The notes: generated by a model not told the origin, from the letters alone. DNA of 15,879 bases from Treponema sp. (GCA_031254795.1 JAIRTS010000080.1:1-15879); one strand, 5' to 3'. Numbered from the stretch's first letter, positions 1 to 7,663 are shown. Program-made: numbers and translations.

Positions 1-13
1 TTTGCGTACGCGA

Positions 14-583
14 TTAATCCCCGCGTCCCCGGTTTTTACGTCCCAAAGGGACGGCGCGCCGCTTGTGAAAGTCCCGAAATTCGCGAAAACGCTCAAACTG
101 TCCGAACGGCCGAAGGCTCCTGACGCGCCGCGGCGCCTGGCTGAAACGGGCGTTATTGCTCAGATTGTACTCTTTTTCATTAAATGTGAGTTTTACAACA
201 TGAAACACATATTCGGCGGCCGCGTTTTGATCCTTTTGAGGAATGGCAAACGCATACCCTTCAAGCCCCACCTCCGCTCCTTCTGTAAGACCGTCGACAA
301 ACCCAATGAGGCGATCAACGCCTCTAAGGTAATAGGCCGCGTCATCGCTTTGCAGAGCGATCCTTCCTTTTATAAAGGCCAGACTCCCGCTCGCCGCGCT
401 TTTTTCCACACGCGGATCGCGGGGACGCCGTCCTTTCCACTCCGCTTGTTGTCCGCCATTTTGCCGTCGCGTCTGCGGATCATGTTGCGGCGTCGCGATG
501 GGATCGTCCACAGGCTGACCAAACGTCGCGCCGGCAATCGCCAACAGAATAACCGCGCTCATCATAATTGTCTTTGCATTCAT
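14..583 (-). CDS. Small secreted protein of unknown function, possible OB-fold-like domain
   Basis: I do not recognise a named family. The start is set at the ATG at 583 because GAGGAG lies 6 nt upstream and the protein then begins with a typical signal peptide (MNAKTIMMSAVILLAIAG, likely cleaved near ATFGQ). That gives 189 aa. The frame stays open upstream to 691, but that extension would bury the signal peptide. After a polar, proline- and arginine-rich linker (about residues 28-60), residues about 65-140 look like a small beta-rich domain (KGRIALQSDD, YYLRGVDRLIGFVDGL, VGLEGYAFAIP, FHVVKLTFNEKEY), reminiscent of bacterial OB-fold secreted proteins; that comparison is inference. The last ~45 residues are very basic (RRVRSLRPFGQFERFREF, KNRGRGD), suggesting binding to a polyanion or a disordered tail. 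It has its own promoter at 731-758 and about 140 nt of leader. Confidence 0.6.
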   Translation of the reverse strand: MNAKTIMMSAVILLAIAGATFGQPVDDPIATPQHDPQTRRQNGGQQAEWKGRRPRDPRVEKSAASGSLAFIKGRIALQSDDAAYYLRGVDRLIGFVDGLTEGAEVGLEGYAFAIPQKDQNAAAEYVFHVVKLTFNEKEYNLSNNARFSQAPRRVRSLRPFGQFERFREFRDFHKRRAVPLGRKNRGRGD

Positions 584-707
584 GTTCTTCTCCTCTGAAT
601 TGATTAAGGGAATCTCTGGAAACTCCGGTTGAGTTTTTAGAAGTTCCTTTAAGATATTTGGGCATTTCCCAAAATGCGAGCTACGTTCCACGAACCAAAG
701 ATTCGGC

Positions 708-735
708 TTGGTTTTGGGAAAGTCTCATTTATAAT
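708..735 (+). promoter_or_regulatory. Candidate promoter for the ABC permease gene
   Basis: TTGGTT (708-713), a 16-nt spacer and a perfect TATAAT (730-735) on the plus strand. Transcription would start near 742, giving a leader of about 186 nt before the permease ATG at 928. The -10 overlaps the minus-strand -10 base for base, so the two promoters should compete. Confidence 0.4.
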
Positions 736-758
736 AAGCAATTAATATGCCAAGTCAA
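731..758 (-). promoter_or_regulatory. Sigma70-type promoter for the secreted-protein gene
   Basis: On the minus strand there is TTGACT (758-753), a 16-nt A/T-rich spacer and TATTAT (736-731). The expected start near 724 leaves a ~140-nt leader. The leader can form two hairpins (AACCAA/TTGGTT at about 700-720, TTTGGG/CCCAAA at about 658-674) before the GAGGAG ribosome site. The -10 box lies on the same bases as the -10 of the opposite promoter. Confidence 0.5.
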
Positions 759-883
759 AACGCCATAAATCGCCGTGCATTCAAGCGCTTTCGGGGAGAC
801 ACGCCACGCTGCGCCACGCCAAGTGGGTAAAATTGTTACAAAAGCGGGTTCTTTTTATCCTCCATGTAAAAGCGCGGGCGATT

Positions 884-906
884 CGTCTTGCATAAGACGC
901 CTTTTT
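884..906 (+). terminator. Candidate intrinsic terminator/attenuator in the permease leader
   Basis: CGTCTT (884-889), loop GCAT, AAGACG (894-899), then CC and five T (902-906). It ends 21 nt before the permease start codon and well downstream of the promoter at 708-735. It could attenuate the permease transcript. I do not recognise a known riboswitch in the 742-883 leader. It may alternatively end an upstream transcript if the true permease promoter lies after 906. Confidence 0.4.
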
Positions 907-927
907 CTGACAAAATGCTCCCCAACC

Positions 928-1920
928 ATGAGACGGATTTATGGTGTTTCACATTTCATTATTCTCGCGCTGTGCATTCTCTTTTTTACCCTGCTTATCC
1001 TTGCCACCGGCGTTTCTGAGCCGGCGGCGGCAATGTCCGCGTTTTTTATAGGACCATGGAATGGCGTCTGGTTCAGCGGGAACACCCTTGACGCGACGGG
1101 ACTGCTCCTTGTCGCCGCGCTCGGCGCTGTCGCGGCGTTTCAGGGAGGGAGCTTCAACCTTGGCGGCGAAGGGCAGATTTACATAGGCGGCCTTGCGGCG
1201 GCGCTGGTGTTGTTGAGCCTGCCTCCTGTTGCGGGCATGAGCCTTTGGGCGGCGGCATTCGCCGCAATCACAGCGGGCGGCCTCATGGGGTTTATGGCGG
1301 GCTTTCTTAAAAAAGCAGCCGGCGCAAACGAAATCATCACCAGCTTCCTGTTGTCAGGCGCCCTTGCCCCGGTCGCGGATTATCTTCTCGCCGGCCCCCT
1401 CCGCGATCCTTCGGGAAACCTCCTTGCGACAAAAGCCGTTCCCCGGCTCCCCGGCATTCTGCCGCCTTCGAATCTTTCGGTTTCTTTTGTCATAGCGTTG
1501 CTGCTGGTTGTCTCCGGACATATGTTCATCAACAGGACTGTCCTTGGATACAGGCTTAAAATCGCGGGTTCAAGTCCGGCTTTCGCCCGTTACGCCGGCA
1601 TAGAAGCGAGCCGGTATTGGGCGCCTTCAATGACTCTATCCGGCGCGTTTTCCGGCCTTGCGGGTTTTTTCGCCGTGGCAGGCACCTATGGGCGTTGCCA
1701 TGTAGGATTTCCCGGCGGACTCGGCTGGAACGCCATAGCAGTCGCGCTTATCGCCCGCAACCGTCCGCTCCTCCTCATCCCGTCTGCGCTTGTATACGCC
1801 GCCCTGGAACAAGGGGCGCGGTCCGCCATGCTTGCAATAGGGCTTCGGTTTGAAACCTCGGCGCTTATTCAAGCGGCTGCGTTGCTTTTCGCCGCAATTC
1901 AGGGCAGGCGAAGCCTATAG
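928..1920 (+). CDS. ABC transporter permease, BMP/nucleoside (BPD_transp_2) type
   Basis: Integral membrane subunit of an ABC importer, 330 aa from the ATG at 928. Upstream in-frame codons back to 775 give an implausible Cys/Arg-rich extension, and there is no clear Shine-Dalgarno site for either start. About eight to ten hydrophobic segments are visible, beginning SHFIILALCILFFTLLILA near the N-terminus. The motif GGSFNLGGEGQIYIGGL about a quarter of the way in is typical of the inner-membrane permeases that work with Bmp/PnrA-type lipoproteins and import nucleosides or sugars. Such systems normally have a lipoprotein, one ATPase and two permeases in an operon. None of these partners is adjacent here, so the gene is either an orphan using an ATPase encoded elsewhere or a relic. 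Reading frame and hydrophobic pattern look intact. The substrate is not predictable. Confidence 0.8.
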   Translation: MRRIYGVSHFIILALCILFFTLLILATGVSEPAAAMSAFFIGPWNGVWFSGNTLDATGLLLVAALGAVAAFQGGSFNLGGEGQIYIGGLAAALVLLSLPPVAGMSLWAAAFAAITAGGLMGFMAGFLKKAAGANEIITSFLLSGALAPVADYLLAGPLRDPSGNLLATKAVPRLPGILPPSNLSVSFVIALLLVVSGHMFINRTVLGYRLKIAGSSPAFARYAGIEASRYWAPSMTLSGAFSGLAGFFAVAGTYGRCHVGFPGGLGWNAIAVALIARNRPLLLIPSALVYAALEQGARSAMLAIGLRFETSALIQAAALLFAAIQGRRSL

Positions 1921-1932
1921 GCGGATCCCCCG

Positions 1933-2043
1933 CGCCATAAGCCCCTTAGGGATGGCGTGAGGTCAAGAAAGGCGTTTGACAGGGCGTCGTCGCCCTCAAT
2001 CCGGGAATGTCCTTCCCCGGCGTCCGGCGCGATCTTTCGCGCC
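1933..2043. other. Cluster of four hairpins in the permease-grpE intergenic region
   Basis: The 389-bp stretch 1921-2309 has no credible gene. It holds four inverted repeats in a row: CGCCAT/ATGGCG (1933-1957, inner CCC/GGG; possible terminator of the permease but without a T-tract), AGGGCG/CGCCCT (1981-1996, loop TCGT), CCGGGAA/TTCCCcGG (2001-2020), and GGCGCGA/TCGCGCC (2026-2043, loop TCTT). The rest (2044-2220) shows nothing I can name, up to the grpE promoter at 2224. Confidence 0.5.
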
Positions 2044-2223
2044 GCTTGTAAAGAGACCTGTTCAAACGCCGCCGTCTGCTAAATGCGTGGCTTTTGAGTG
2101 GTTGCGTCCCGCAGGTTTGTACGCCGCATGCAAGTGTTTTGTATGATATGGACTGCCACAAAAAGCCACAGCGTCCACAGGCGCACAAACAGCCAGACTC
2201 ATGTAAATTTTTTCTCATACCTC

Positions 2224-2252
2224 TTGACGTTTAATTGCCGTTTCAGTATTTT
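2224..2252 (+). promoter_or_regulatory. Housekeeping-type promoter of the grpE-dnaK cluster
   Basis: TTGACG (2224-2229), exactly 17 nt, then TATTTT (2247-2252). The expected start near 2259 gives a ~50-nt leader to the grpE ATG at 2310. No CIRCE inverted repeat (TTAGCACTC/GAGTGCTAA) is visible, so HrcA control at this site is not supported. Confidence 0.55.
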
Positions 2253-2309
2253 TCAAATAGAAGAACCGCAACGACGATTAAATTATAGAAAGATAAGTAA
2301 AGGTACGAT

Positions 2310-2927
2310 ATGGAAAATGAAGAACGCAAAGAAGAACCTGTCGCAAACGCAAGCGAACCGCCTGTAGAACAGGCGGACGCTCAAGTTGCCGAACAGAGCG
2401 TCACGGAGGCGGACGGCGCGGAGCCGGCGGAAGAGGCTTCCCTTGACGACGCCGCGAAAATAGAACAACTGGAGCGGCAGATCACGGAATTGAAAGATCA
2501 ATATCTGCGTAAAGTCGCGGATTTTGAGAATTTCCGCAAGCGCATGAACCGCGAAAAACAGGAGGCCATTGAATATGCGAACACCAGCCTTCTGCTTGAC
2601 ATTATTCTGGTGGTGGATGATTTTGAACGCGCGCTTCGCGCGGCGCCTGAAAATGCGGAGAATTGGACGGTCAAGGATTTTCAGGCCTTCTATGAAGGCG
2701 TCAGCATGATAGAAAAAAGGCTTTCCTCCCAGCTTGAAAATAAATGGGGGCTGAAACGCTTTGATTCTGCGGGAGAAATCTTCGATCCGAATCGGCATGA
2801 GGCGCTTATGGTAGAAAAATCATCCGAAGTAAGCGAAGCGAAGGTTGCGGAAGACCTTATAAAGGGATATACCCTGAAAGATAGAATAATCAGGCCGGCA
2901 AAAGTCAAAGTGACAATGCCGGAGTGA
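2310..2927 (+). CDS. grpE: GrpE, nucleotide exchange factor of DnaK
   Basis: Releases ADP from DnaK so the chaperone can rebind ATP; cytoplasmic, acts as a dimer. The protein has 205 aa. Residues 1-45 are acidic and low-complexity. Residues about 48-100 form the long dimerising helix (KIEQLERQITELKDQYLRK, then VADFENFRKRMNREKQEA, the recognisable GrpE core). The C-terminal beta domain carries GLKRFDSAGEIFDPNRHEAL and ends with GYTLKDRIIRPAKVKV, as expected for the family. Length is normal. A weak AAAGG lies about 6 nt before the ATG. The gene begins the heat-shock cluster and is followed 21 nt later by dnaK, so the two are almost certainly co-transcribed from the promoter at 2224-2252. Confidence 0.96.
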   Translation: MENEERKEEPVANASEPPVEQADAQVAEQSVTEADGAEPAEEASLDDAAKIEQLERQITELKDQYLRKVADFENFRKRMNREKQEAIEYANTSLLLDIILVVDDFERALRAAPENAENWTVKDFQAFYEGVSMIEKRLSSQLENKWGLKRFDSAGEIFDPNRHEALMVEKSSEVSEAKVAEDLIKGYTLKDRIIRPAKVKVTMPE

Positions 2928-2948
2928 CGCGACATAAAGGAGGTTGTC

Positions 2949-4892
2949 ATGGGAAAAATTATAGGGATTGACTTAGGCACGACCAATTCGTGCGTAGCTG
3001 TTTTGGAAGGCGGCGAACCGGTTGTCATTCAGAACTCGGAAGGCGGAAGGACCACGCCGTCTATTGTGGGTTTTACAAGCAAGGGCGAGCGCGTGGCGGG
3101 CCAACCCGCGAAAAACCAAATGATTACGAATCCTGAAAATACGGTTTATTCAATTAAACGGTTTATGGGGCGCAGGTATTCGGAGGTCGGGAGCGAAATG
3201 AGGCTCGTTCCCTACAAGGTTGCGGAGCAGGGCAATGACGTCCGTGTTGACATTAACGGCAAAAAATACTCGCCGCAGGAAATTTCAGCCTTTATTTTGC
3301 AGAAAATGAAAAAGACGGCCGAAGATTACCTCGGCGAAACCGTCACGGAGGTGGTCATCACGGTGCCGGCCTACTTCAACGACGCCCAGCGTCAGGCGAC
3401 CAAAGACGCCGGCAAGATCGCGGGTCTTGAAGTGAAGCGCATCATCAACGAGCCGACGGCCGCTTCTTTGGCGTTCGGCTTTAACAAGGATCAAAAGAAG
3501 GAAAAAACCGTCGCGGTTTACGACTTGGGCGGCGGCACTTTTGACGTGTCTATTCTCGAACTCGGGGACGGCGTTTTTGAGGTGAAATCCACCAATGGCG
3601 ACACCCACCTGGGCGGCGACGACTTTGATCGCCGCATACAGGAATGGCTCATCCAGGAATTCAAGAACGACACCGGCATCGACCTGAGCAAAGACAGAAT
3701 GGCGTTGCAGCGTCTGCGGGAAGCCGCCGAAAAAGCGAAGATCGACTTGTCCAACCTGCAGACAACGGAAATCAACCTGCCGTTTGTCACGGCGGATCAG
3801 AGCGGTCCCAAGCATTTGCAAAAGACCCTCACCCGCGCCAAATTCGAGCAGATGGTGGACGACCTCTTTGAACGGTCAAAAGAGCCGTGCAAGAAAGCGC
3901 TTGCCGACGCGGGTCTTTCGGCGGATAAAATTGACGAGGTTATCCTTGTCGGCGGTTCCACCCGCATCCCCAAAGTGCAGCAGATCGTGAAAGACCTGTT
4001 CAAAAAAGAGCCGAACCGTGGGGTGAACCCGGACGAAGCCGTCGCTATTGGCGCGGCGATTCAGGGCGGCATCTTGGGCGGCGATGTTCACGACGTGCTG
4101 TTGCTGGATGTCACCCCGCTCTCGCTTGGCATTGAAACGCTGGGCGGCGTTATGACCAAACTCATTCCGCGCAACACCACGATCCCAACCCGCAAAAGCC
4201 AGACATTCTCCACAGCGGCTGACGGTCAGACTGCGGTTACCATACACGTGTTGCAGGGCGAGCGGGAAATGGCGAGCCAGAACCGGACGTTGGGCAACTT
4301 CAACCTTGAAGGCATTCCGCCCGCTCCACGCGGCATTCCGCAGATTGAGGTGACATTCGACATTGACGCAAACGGCATCGTCCACGTGTCCGCCAAAGAC
4401 TTGGGCACCGGCAAGGAGCAAAAGATACGCATCGAAAGCTCTTCCGGCTTAAACGAGGCTGACATTGAGCGCATGGTCAAAGACGCGGAACTACACGCGG
4501 AAGAAGACCGGCGAGAAAAAGAGAAAGCCGAAGCCCGAAACGAAGCGGAAACCTTGATCTACAGCATTGAGAAGAATGTCAGGGAACTGGGCGACAAGGT
4601 GAGCGCTTCGGATAAATCCAAGGTGGAAGAAACCATCGCGGATTTGAAACGCGCCCTTGAAAGCGGCGACGCGCAGGCTATAAAGGATAAAACCGAGGCT
4701 TTGAAACAGGCGTCCTACAAAATCGCCGAAGAAGTGTACAAAAATCAGGGAGCGCAACAGGGCGGGCAGGACGCCGGAGCGCCGCCGCCGGGTTTTGACG
4801 GCAACGCCAATGGCGGCGGTGCTGGCGACCAAGGCGGAGATAATACCAAGCCTGCCGAAGACGCGGACTACGAAGTGGTAGACGATAAATAG
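2949..4892 (+). CDS. dnaK: DnaK (Hsp70) chaperone
   Basis: ATP-dependent chaperone that binds exposed hydrophobic peptides with DnaJ and GrpE. The protein has 647 aa, full length. The actin-like ATPase domain shows phosphate-1 motif IGIDLGTTNS (residues 5-14), PAYFNDAQRQ (about 140), phosphate-2 YDLGGGTFDVS (191-201) and the ILVGGSTRIP motif near residue 335. The conserved hydrophobic interdomain linker is DVLLLDVTPLSLG. The beta-sandwich substrate domain and helical lid follow. The C-terminus is Gly-, Gln- and Asn-rich and ends EDADYEVVDDK, the usual bacterial acidic tail. A strong AAAGGAGG sits 5 nt before the ATG. It lies 21 nt after grpE and 255 nt before dnaJ; the larger gap contains possible regulatory hairpins. 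Confidence 0.98.
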   Translation: MGKIIGIDLGTTNSCVAVLEGGEPVVIQNSEGGRTTPSIVGFTSKGERVAGQPAKNQMITNPENTVYSIKRFMGRRYSEVGSEMRLVPYKVAEQGNDVRVDINGKKYSPQEISAFILQKMKKTAEDYLGETVTEVVITVPAYFNDAQRQATKDAGKIAGLEVKRIINEPTAASLAFGFNKDQKKEKTVAVYDLGGGTFDVSILELGDGVFEVKSTNGDTHLGGDDFDRRIQEWLIQEFKNDTGIDLSKDRMALQRLREAAEKAKIDLSNLQTTEINLPFVTADQSGPKHLQKTLTRAKFEQMVDDLFERSKEPCKKALADAGLSADKIDEVILVGGSTRIPKVQQIVKDLFKKEPNRGVNPDEAVAIGAAIQGGILGGDVHDVLLLDVTPLSLGIETLGGVMTKLIPRNTTIPTRKSQTFSTAADGQTAVTIHVLQGEREMASQNRTLGNFNLEGIPPAPRGIPQIEVTFDIDANGIVHVSAKDLGTGKEQKIRIESSSGLNEADIERMVKDAELHAEEDRREKEKAEARNEAETLIYSIEKNVRELGDKVSASDKSKVEETIADLKRALESGDAQAIKDKTEALKQASYKIAEEVYKNQGAQQGGQDAGAPPPGFDGNANGGGAGDQGGDNTKPAEDADYEVVDDK

Positions 4893-5017
4893 GAGGATGG
4901 GGAGCGGAACCAGAGGGTGAGAGCGAGGCGCGTCCATCTGAAAAAGAGGGGAGCGACGTATGAAAGAGGTTATCCACAGCGAGCGTTGTTTTGTTTGGCT
5001 AATTCCCCTTTCTTGTA

Positions 5018-5058
5018 TTGAACGCGCATGTGATGTGTGTTCAAACGCGCCGTTTGAA
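5018..5058 (+). promoter_or_regulatory. Two mutually exclusive hairpins in the dnaK-dnaJ gap
   Basis: The gap 4893-5147 contains TTGAAC (5018-5023) pairing with GTTCAA (5039-5044), and TTCAAACG (5040-5047) pairing perfectly with CGTTTGAA (5051-5058) around a CGC loop. The arms overlap at 5040-5044, so only one hairpin can form at a time. The second is followed 6 nt later by five T (5065-5069), an attenuator-like arrangement. Nothing else is evident in the gap apart from a doubtful 33-codon ORF at 4960-5061. Confidence 0.4.
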
Positions 5059-5147
5059 TAGAGGTTTTTATATTAAGAACGAAACTGCTCGCGGGACGAC
5101 CAACGGGACGCCCCGCCCATTCCCTTGGGTTCCAATCTTCACTAAAA

Positions 5148-6272
5148 ATGGCGAAACGGGATTACTATGAAGTGTTGGGCGTACAAAAAAACGCGTCCAA
5201 AGACGATATAAAAAAAGCGTATCGAAAACTCGCGATTCAATATCACCCTGATAAAAATCCGGGCAGCAGAGAAGCCGAAGAAAAGTTCAAGGAAGCCACC
5301 GAAGCCTATGAAATCCTGGGCGACGATGAAAAGAGGGCGGCTTACGATCAGTACGGTTTCGCTGGCGTTGACGGGATGAGCGGCGGACAGGACTTTTCCC
5401 ACTTCTCTCAGACGTTCAGGGGGTTCGAAGACCTTTTTGGCGGCGATTTCTCCAGTATTTTCGACATGTTTGGCATGGGCGGCGGATCGCGGCGTTCAGG
5501 CGGGAGCGGCGCGCGACAAGGCGCCAACCTCCGCTACGACATAGAACTCCCGTTCAAGGACGCGGTTTACGGCACTAAAATCGAAATCCAATACACTCAT
5601 AACGAACTCTGCGCGTCCTGCAGAGGCTCTGGGTCTTCAAGTGGAACGGGTAAAAAAACCTGCCCAACCTGCCACGGAAGCGGGCAAGTGCGGCGCAGCC
5701 AGGGCTTTTTCACTATGGCGACGACCTGCCCGAACTGTAAGGGCGAGGGCGTCATCATAGAACATCCGTGTCCGGGTTGCAACGGCTCCGGCGTTCAGAA
5801 AAAACGACAAAAACTCTCGGTTGCCATCCCACCGGGTGTGGAAAACGGCAAGCGCGTCATTGTTCCGAAGCAAGGCGACGCGGGTCAGAACGGGGGCGCG
5901 ACGGGCGATCTGTATGTATTCATCAAGATAAAACCCCATGAGCATTTCGAACGCTATGGCAACGATCTGTACTGCGCGATCCCCATTTCCATCACGCAGG
6001 CCGCTCTTGGCTCAGAGATACGCGTCACGACTCTTGATGGAAAGACTATCAAGGTGAAAGTCCCGGCGGGCAGCCAGAACAACAAACTTTTGCGCGTACG
6101 GGACGAGGGAGTGCCGTCAGGAAGCTACCGCGGGGATCTTTACATCAAACTCATCGTCAAAGTGCCTGAAAAACTCTCGAAGCGGAGCAGGGAATTGCTG
6201 GAAGAAATTTCCCGCATTGTGGGCGAAGAAGAAAGCCCGAAACCAATACCGTTAGCCGCCTTGCAAGAGTAG
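5148..6272 (+). CDS. dnaJ: DnaJ (Hsp40) co-chaperone
   Basis: Delivers substrates to DnaK and stimulates its ATPase. The protein has 374 aa with the complete type I layout. The J-domain occupies residues 1-70 (KRDYYEVLGVQKNASKDDIK; HPD at about 33-35 in QYHPDKNPG). A Gly/Phe-rich region follows (about 75-125), then a zinc domain with four CxxCxGxG repeats (CASCRGSG, CPTCHGSG, CPNCKGEG, CPGCNGSG; about residues 149-214). The C-terminal substrate-binding and dimerisation domains come last. The start is fixed by the MAKRDYYEVLG consensus; there is no good Shine-Dalgarno site upstream (an A-rich stretch only), which is unusual beside dnaK's strong one. It probably belongs to the grpE-dnaK transcription unit, possibly attenuated in the gap before it. 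Confidence 0.97.
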   Translation: MAKRDYYEVLGVQKNASKDDIKKAYRKLAIQYHPDKNPGSREAEEKFKEATEAYEILGDDEKRAAYDQYGFAGVDGMSGGQDFSHFSQTFRGFEDLFGGDFSSIFDMFGMGGGSRRSGGSGARQGANLRYDIELPFKDAVYGTKIEIQYTHNELCASCRGSGSSSGTGKKTCPTCHGSGQVRRSQGFFTMATTCPNCKGEGVIIEHPCPGCNGSGVQKKRQKLSVAIPPGVENGKRVIVPKQGDAGQNGGATGDLYVFIKIKPHEHFERYGNDLYCAIPISITQAALGSEIRVTTLDGKTIKVKVPAGSQNNKLLRVRDEGVPSGSYRGDLYIKLIVKVPEKLSKRSRELLEEISRIVGEEESPKPIPLAALQE

Positions 6273-6289
6273 GGACTATATGGTATAGT
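6261..6289 (+). promoter_or_regulatory. Strong extended -10 promoter of the carD-like gene
   Basis: TTGCAA (6261-6266, inside the last codons of dnaJ), exactly 17 nt, then TATAGT (6284-6289) preceded by TGG, which makes an extended -10. The expected start, 6-8 nt on (6295-6297), falls immediately before the ATG at 6298, so the transcript could be leaderless. Confidence 0.55.
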
Positions 6290-6297
6290 ACTCTTCA

Positions 6298-6924
6298 ATG
6301 AATATGGATTATGTACATCCTGAATTCCATGTCGATCAGCAAGTTGTGTATCCTAGTCAGGGCGTGGGAAAGATTAAGGCGATAGAAAATAGAAACTTTA
6401 AAGGCGTCCAAACGCCGTATTATGTCATTTATTTTGAAGTGTCCGACATGATAAGCATGATACCAGTGGAAAAAGCGTATGAATTGGGGATTAGGCCTAT
6501 TGTATCGCCGGAAGAGGCTGAAGAGGCGCTTGATTTTATCGGCGAGAAATACGATCCCATGCCTTCTGACTGGAAACTTCGGTATCAACTGAACCTTGAT
6601 CTCCTCAAAAAGGGGAGTGTCATGGATATCGCCGCCATTGTACGCTCTTTGTACCACCGCAGCCAGATAAAAGAACTTCCCATTATGGAAAGAAAATTGT
6701 ACGATTCCGCAAAAAAACTCATGGAAGATGAGATCGCCTTTTCCCTGAGCAAAAACCATGAGGATGTCGAGCGCATGATCTTCGAGCGATTGGAATGCGC
6801 CGCTTCAGAGGAGGGAATCGCCGATTATGAGCCGGAAGGGAATATCGCGGAACCGGATGACGGCGTTGGCAATGAGGACGGCGTGGATCCGATAGATCCG
6901 GTCGAGGAATCGCCCAATGAATGA
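6298..6924 (+). CDS. CarD/CdnL-family RNA polymerase-binding regulator
   Basis: Members of this family bind the beta subunit of RNA polymerase through an N-terminal domain shared with Mfd and stabilise open complexes, notably at rRNA promoters. The 208-aa protein begins with that domain (about residues 9-70: HVDQQVVYPSQGVGKIKAIE, YYVIYFEVSDMISMIPVEKA). A helical DNA-contact domain follows to about 165, with the family pattern RYQLNLDLLKKGSVMDIAAIVRSLYHRS and EKAIM-like YDSAKKLMEDEIA. The last ~40 residues are acidic and low-complexity, longer than in compact CdnL proteins. No Shine-Dalgarno site precedes the ATG; a second ATG lies two codons in. The gene has its own promoter within the dnaJ end, and its 3' end overlaps ispD by 8 bp, so the two are likely translationally coupled. 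Confidence 0.9.
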   Translation: MNMDYVHPEFHVDQQVVYPSQGVGKIKAIENRNFKGVQTPYYVIYFEVSDMISMIPVEKAYELGIRPIVSPEEAEEALDFIGEKYDPMPSDWKLRYQLNLDLLKKGSVMDIAAIVRSLYHRSQIKELPIMERKLYDSAKKLMEDEIAFSLSKNHEDVERMIFERLECAASEEGIADYEPEGNIAEPDDGVGNEDGVDPIDPVEESPNE

Positions 6925-7663
6925 CGGGCTTTCCATTGCCGCTGTTATTTGCGCGGCGGGATCGTCTTCCCGCATGGGCGGCGTAAAAAAAGAGTACCTG
7001 AAGCTGGACGCGCTTGACGATGAGGGGAAGCCCCTCACGGCGCTCGGCGCGGCGGTCTCCGCATTCGCCGCGTCGCCTCGCATTGGCGCCATCGTGATAA
7101 CCGTTCCGCTCGCGCCTGAAATCGGGGAGCGCAAGGCGAGGGACGCCCTGCCGTCCCGGTTCTTGCGGGACGGCGGAAAACCTGCTGGCGTTCCGCGGAC
7201 GCTTTTTGTTCCGGGCGGCGGCTCCAGACGCATGTCCGTTCATCACGCGCTGTCGTTGCTCGCCGCTTACTATCCCGATTACGTGCTGATTCACGATGGG
7301 GCGCGGCCGTGGGTGGACGTTGGCCTTATCGAGCGGACGATTGACGCGGCGCTGAGGCACAAGGCGGTGACGCCCGTGACGCCGCTTGTCGAGACGCCCA
7401 AAGAGATCAGCGGCGGCGGGTTTCAGGAAGCGAAAATAACGCGGCACTTGAAGCGGGCGAATGTGGCCACGGCGCAAACGCCGCAAGCCTTCGCGTTTCC
7501 CGACATTCTCTACGCCCACGAGAAAGCGGCGGCGCGGGAATTGCGGGAGGGGGTCGTCTACACCGATGACGCCGAGATCTGGGGCGAGTTTTGCGGGCCG
7601 GTCGCCGTTATTCAAGGCTCGCCCGCCAACAAAAAGATAACCTTTCCACAGGATTTGGAATAA
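6917..7663 (+). CDS. ispD: 2-C-methyl-D-erythritol 4-phosphate cytidylyltransferase
   Basis: Transfers CMP from CTP to MEP in the non-mevalonate isoprenoid pathway; cytoplasmic. The 248-aa protein has the nucleotidyltransferase signature CAAGSSSRMGG (residues 12-22) with the following KKEYLKL lysine, HDGARPWV (126-133), ATAQTPQAF (174-182) and the metal/substrate segment YTDDAE (205-210). It ends NKKITFPQDLE, the normal last beta-strand region, but almost nothing follows, so the short C-terminal helix usual in the family is trimmed. The ATG lies inside the carD-like stop region with GAGG upstream. The MEP pathway neighbour ispF is not found after it; the prophage junction is. The C-terminus may therefore have been altered by phage insertion, which is inference. 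Confidence 0.93.
   Translation: MNDGLSIAAVICAAGSSSRMGGVKKEYLKLDALDDEGKPLTALGAAVSAFAASPRIGAIVITVPLAPEIGERKARDALPSRFLRDGGKPAGVPRTLFVPGGGSRRMSVHHALSLLAAYYPDYVLIHDGARPWVDVGLIERTIDAALRHKAVTPVTPLVETPKEISGGGFQEAKITRHLKRANVATAQTPQAFAFPDILYAHEKAAARELREGVVYTDDAEIWGEFCGPVAVIQGSPANKKITFPQDLE

Noticed and set aside
2..598. 198-aa plus-strand ORF at the left edge
   Set aside because: Antisense to the secreted-protein gene, which has a signal peptide, ribosome site and promoter.
742..883. Known riboswitch (purine, TPP, cobalamin, c-di-GMP) in the permease leader
   Set aside because: None of the conserved core motifs of those classes is visible, so only a generic attenuator is proposed.
1946..2218. 90-aa minus ORF (and an 89-aa plus ORF at 2098-2367)
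   Set aside because: Cys/Arg-rich or low-quality translations without ribosome sites; they cross strong hairpins and the grpE promoter/start.
2221..2309. CIRCE operator for HrcA before grpE
   Set aside because: The TTAGCACTC-N9-GAGTGCTAA element is absent.
4960..5061. 33-aa ORF in the dnaK-dnaJ gap preceded by GGGGAG
   Set aside because: Cys-rich composition without family resemblance and its end is the hairpin arm; could be a leader peptide but support is too thin.
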